NCBI GenBank assembly: GCA_002333125.1
Contig: DDBM01000023.1
Span: forward strand, 10,889 to 16,250
Direction of reading: 5' to 3'
Source: Moraxellaceae bacterium UBA2032
Lineage (GTDB): Bacteria > Pseudomonadota > Gammaproteobacteria > Pseudomonadales > Moraxellaceae
Length of the DNA: 5,362 nucleotides
The notes under the pieces are model-generated. The model was not told where the DNA came from and searched no databases. It saw only the letters and a list, made by a program, of their open reading frames with translations. The stretch's first letter is position 1. Each line of letters opens with the position of its first letter. The position numbers were made by a program, and so were the translations under genes. Of this stretch, positions 5,325 through 5,362 are shown in pieces.

Positions 5325-5362
5325 ATGGCGAATGTGCAGTTAATTGTTGGCTTGGGTAATCC
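5325..5362 (+). CDS. pth: Peptidyl-tRNA hydrolase, N-terminal fragment (runs off the right edge)
   Basis: Pth cleaves peptidyl-tRNAs released from stalled ribosomes, recycling tRNA, and is essential in many bacteria. Only 12 full codons and two further bases are visible, reading MANVQLIVGLGNP. LIVGLGNP is the family's N-terminal signature, and Asn12 corresponds to the conserved Asn of E. coli Pth (Asn10). AAGG at 5313-5316, overlapping the rplY stop codon, is a ribosome site 8 nt before the ATG. This implies coupling to rplY. rplY-pth adjacency is standard in gammaproteobacteria, which supports the call despite the short fragment. The His and Asp catalytic residues lie outside the window. Confidence 0.88.
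   Translation, partial: MANVQLIVGLGN

Overview
The window is a chromosomal housekeeping segment of an AT-leaning gammaproteobacterium. The gene order is hemA (minus strand, partial), then on the plus strand a TPR protein, lolB, ispE, tRNA-Gln, prs, rplY/ctc and pth (partial). From general knowledge of the group, this is the arrangement of the Pseudomonadales (Pseudomonas and Acinetobacter types). The long, two-domain bL25/Ctc form of rplY and the tRNA-Gln gene between ispE and prs also fit that order. The modest GC content and heavy use of TTA leucine codons suggest a Moraxellaceae-like organism rather than Pseudomonas, but this is inference and not a placement by phylogeny.

Layout. Positions 1-134 hold the 5' end of hemA, which makes the tetrapyrrole precursor, reading leftward. 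A 156-bp divergent intergenic region (135-290) carries a plausible sigma70 promoter for hemA and a short dyad. Positions 291-3471 are a tightly packed three-gene unit: a secreted TPR-repeat protein, lolB (outer-membrane lipoprotein receptor) and ispE (isoprenoid kinase). The gaps between them are only 3 bp and 1 bp. tRNA-Gln(UUG), with an encoded CCA end, lies 11 bp after ispE. After an 83-bp leader comes prs (PRPP synthetase), which ends at a strong intrinsic terminator (4601-4656). Two more hairpins lie between this terminator and the Shine-Dalgarno site of rplY. pth follows rplY after 10 bp, with a ribosome site overlapping the rplY stop, and runs off the window.

How the genes relate. LolB and the TPR protein both act in the cell envelope. 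IspE acts in the MEP pathway, which supplies isoprenoids for undecaprenyl phosphate and quinones. Prs makes PRPP for nucleotides, histidine, tryptophan and NAD. tRNA-Gln, bL25 and peptidyl-tRNA hydrolase are translation components. HemA consumes glutamyl-tRNA. The cluster is a conserved neighbourhood of essential or near-essential functions rather than one pathway.

I found no mobile element, CRISPR array, phage gene, toxin-antitoxin pair or other accessory system. The points most worth checking are the uncharacterised TPR protein coupled to lolB, the tandem hairpins ahead of rplY, and the A1-U72 pair in tRNA-Gln. No stretch longer than 156 bp lacks a gene.
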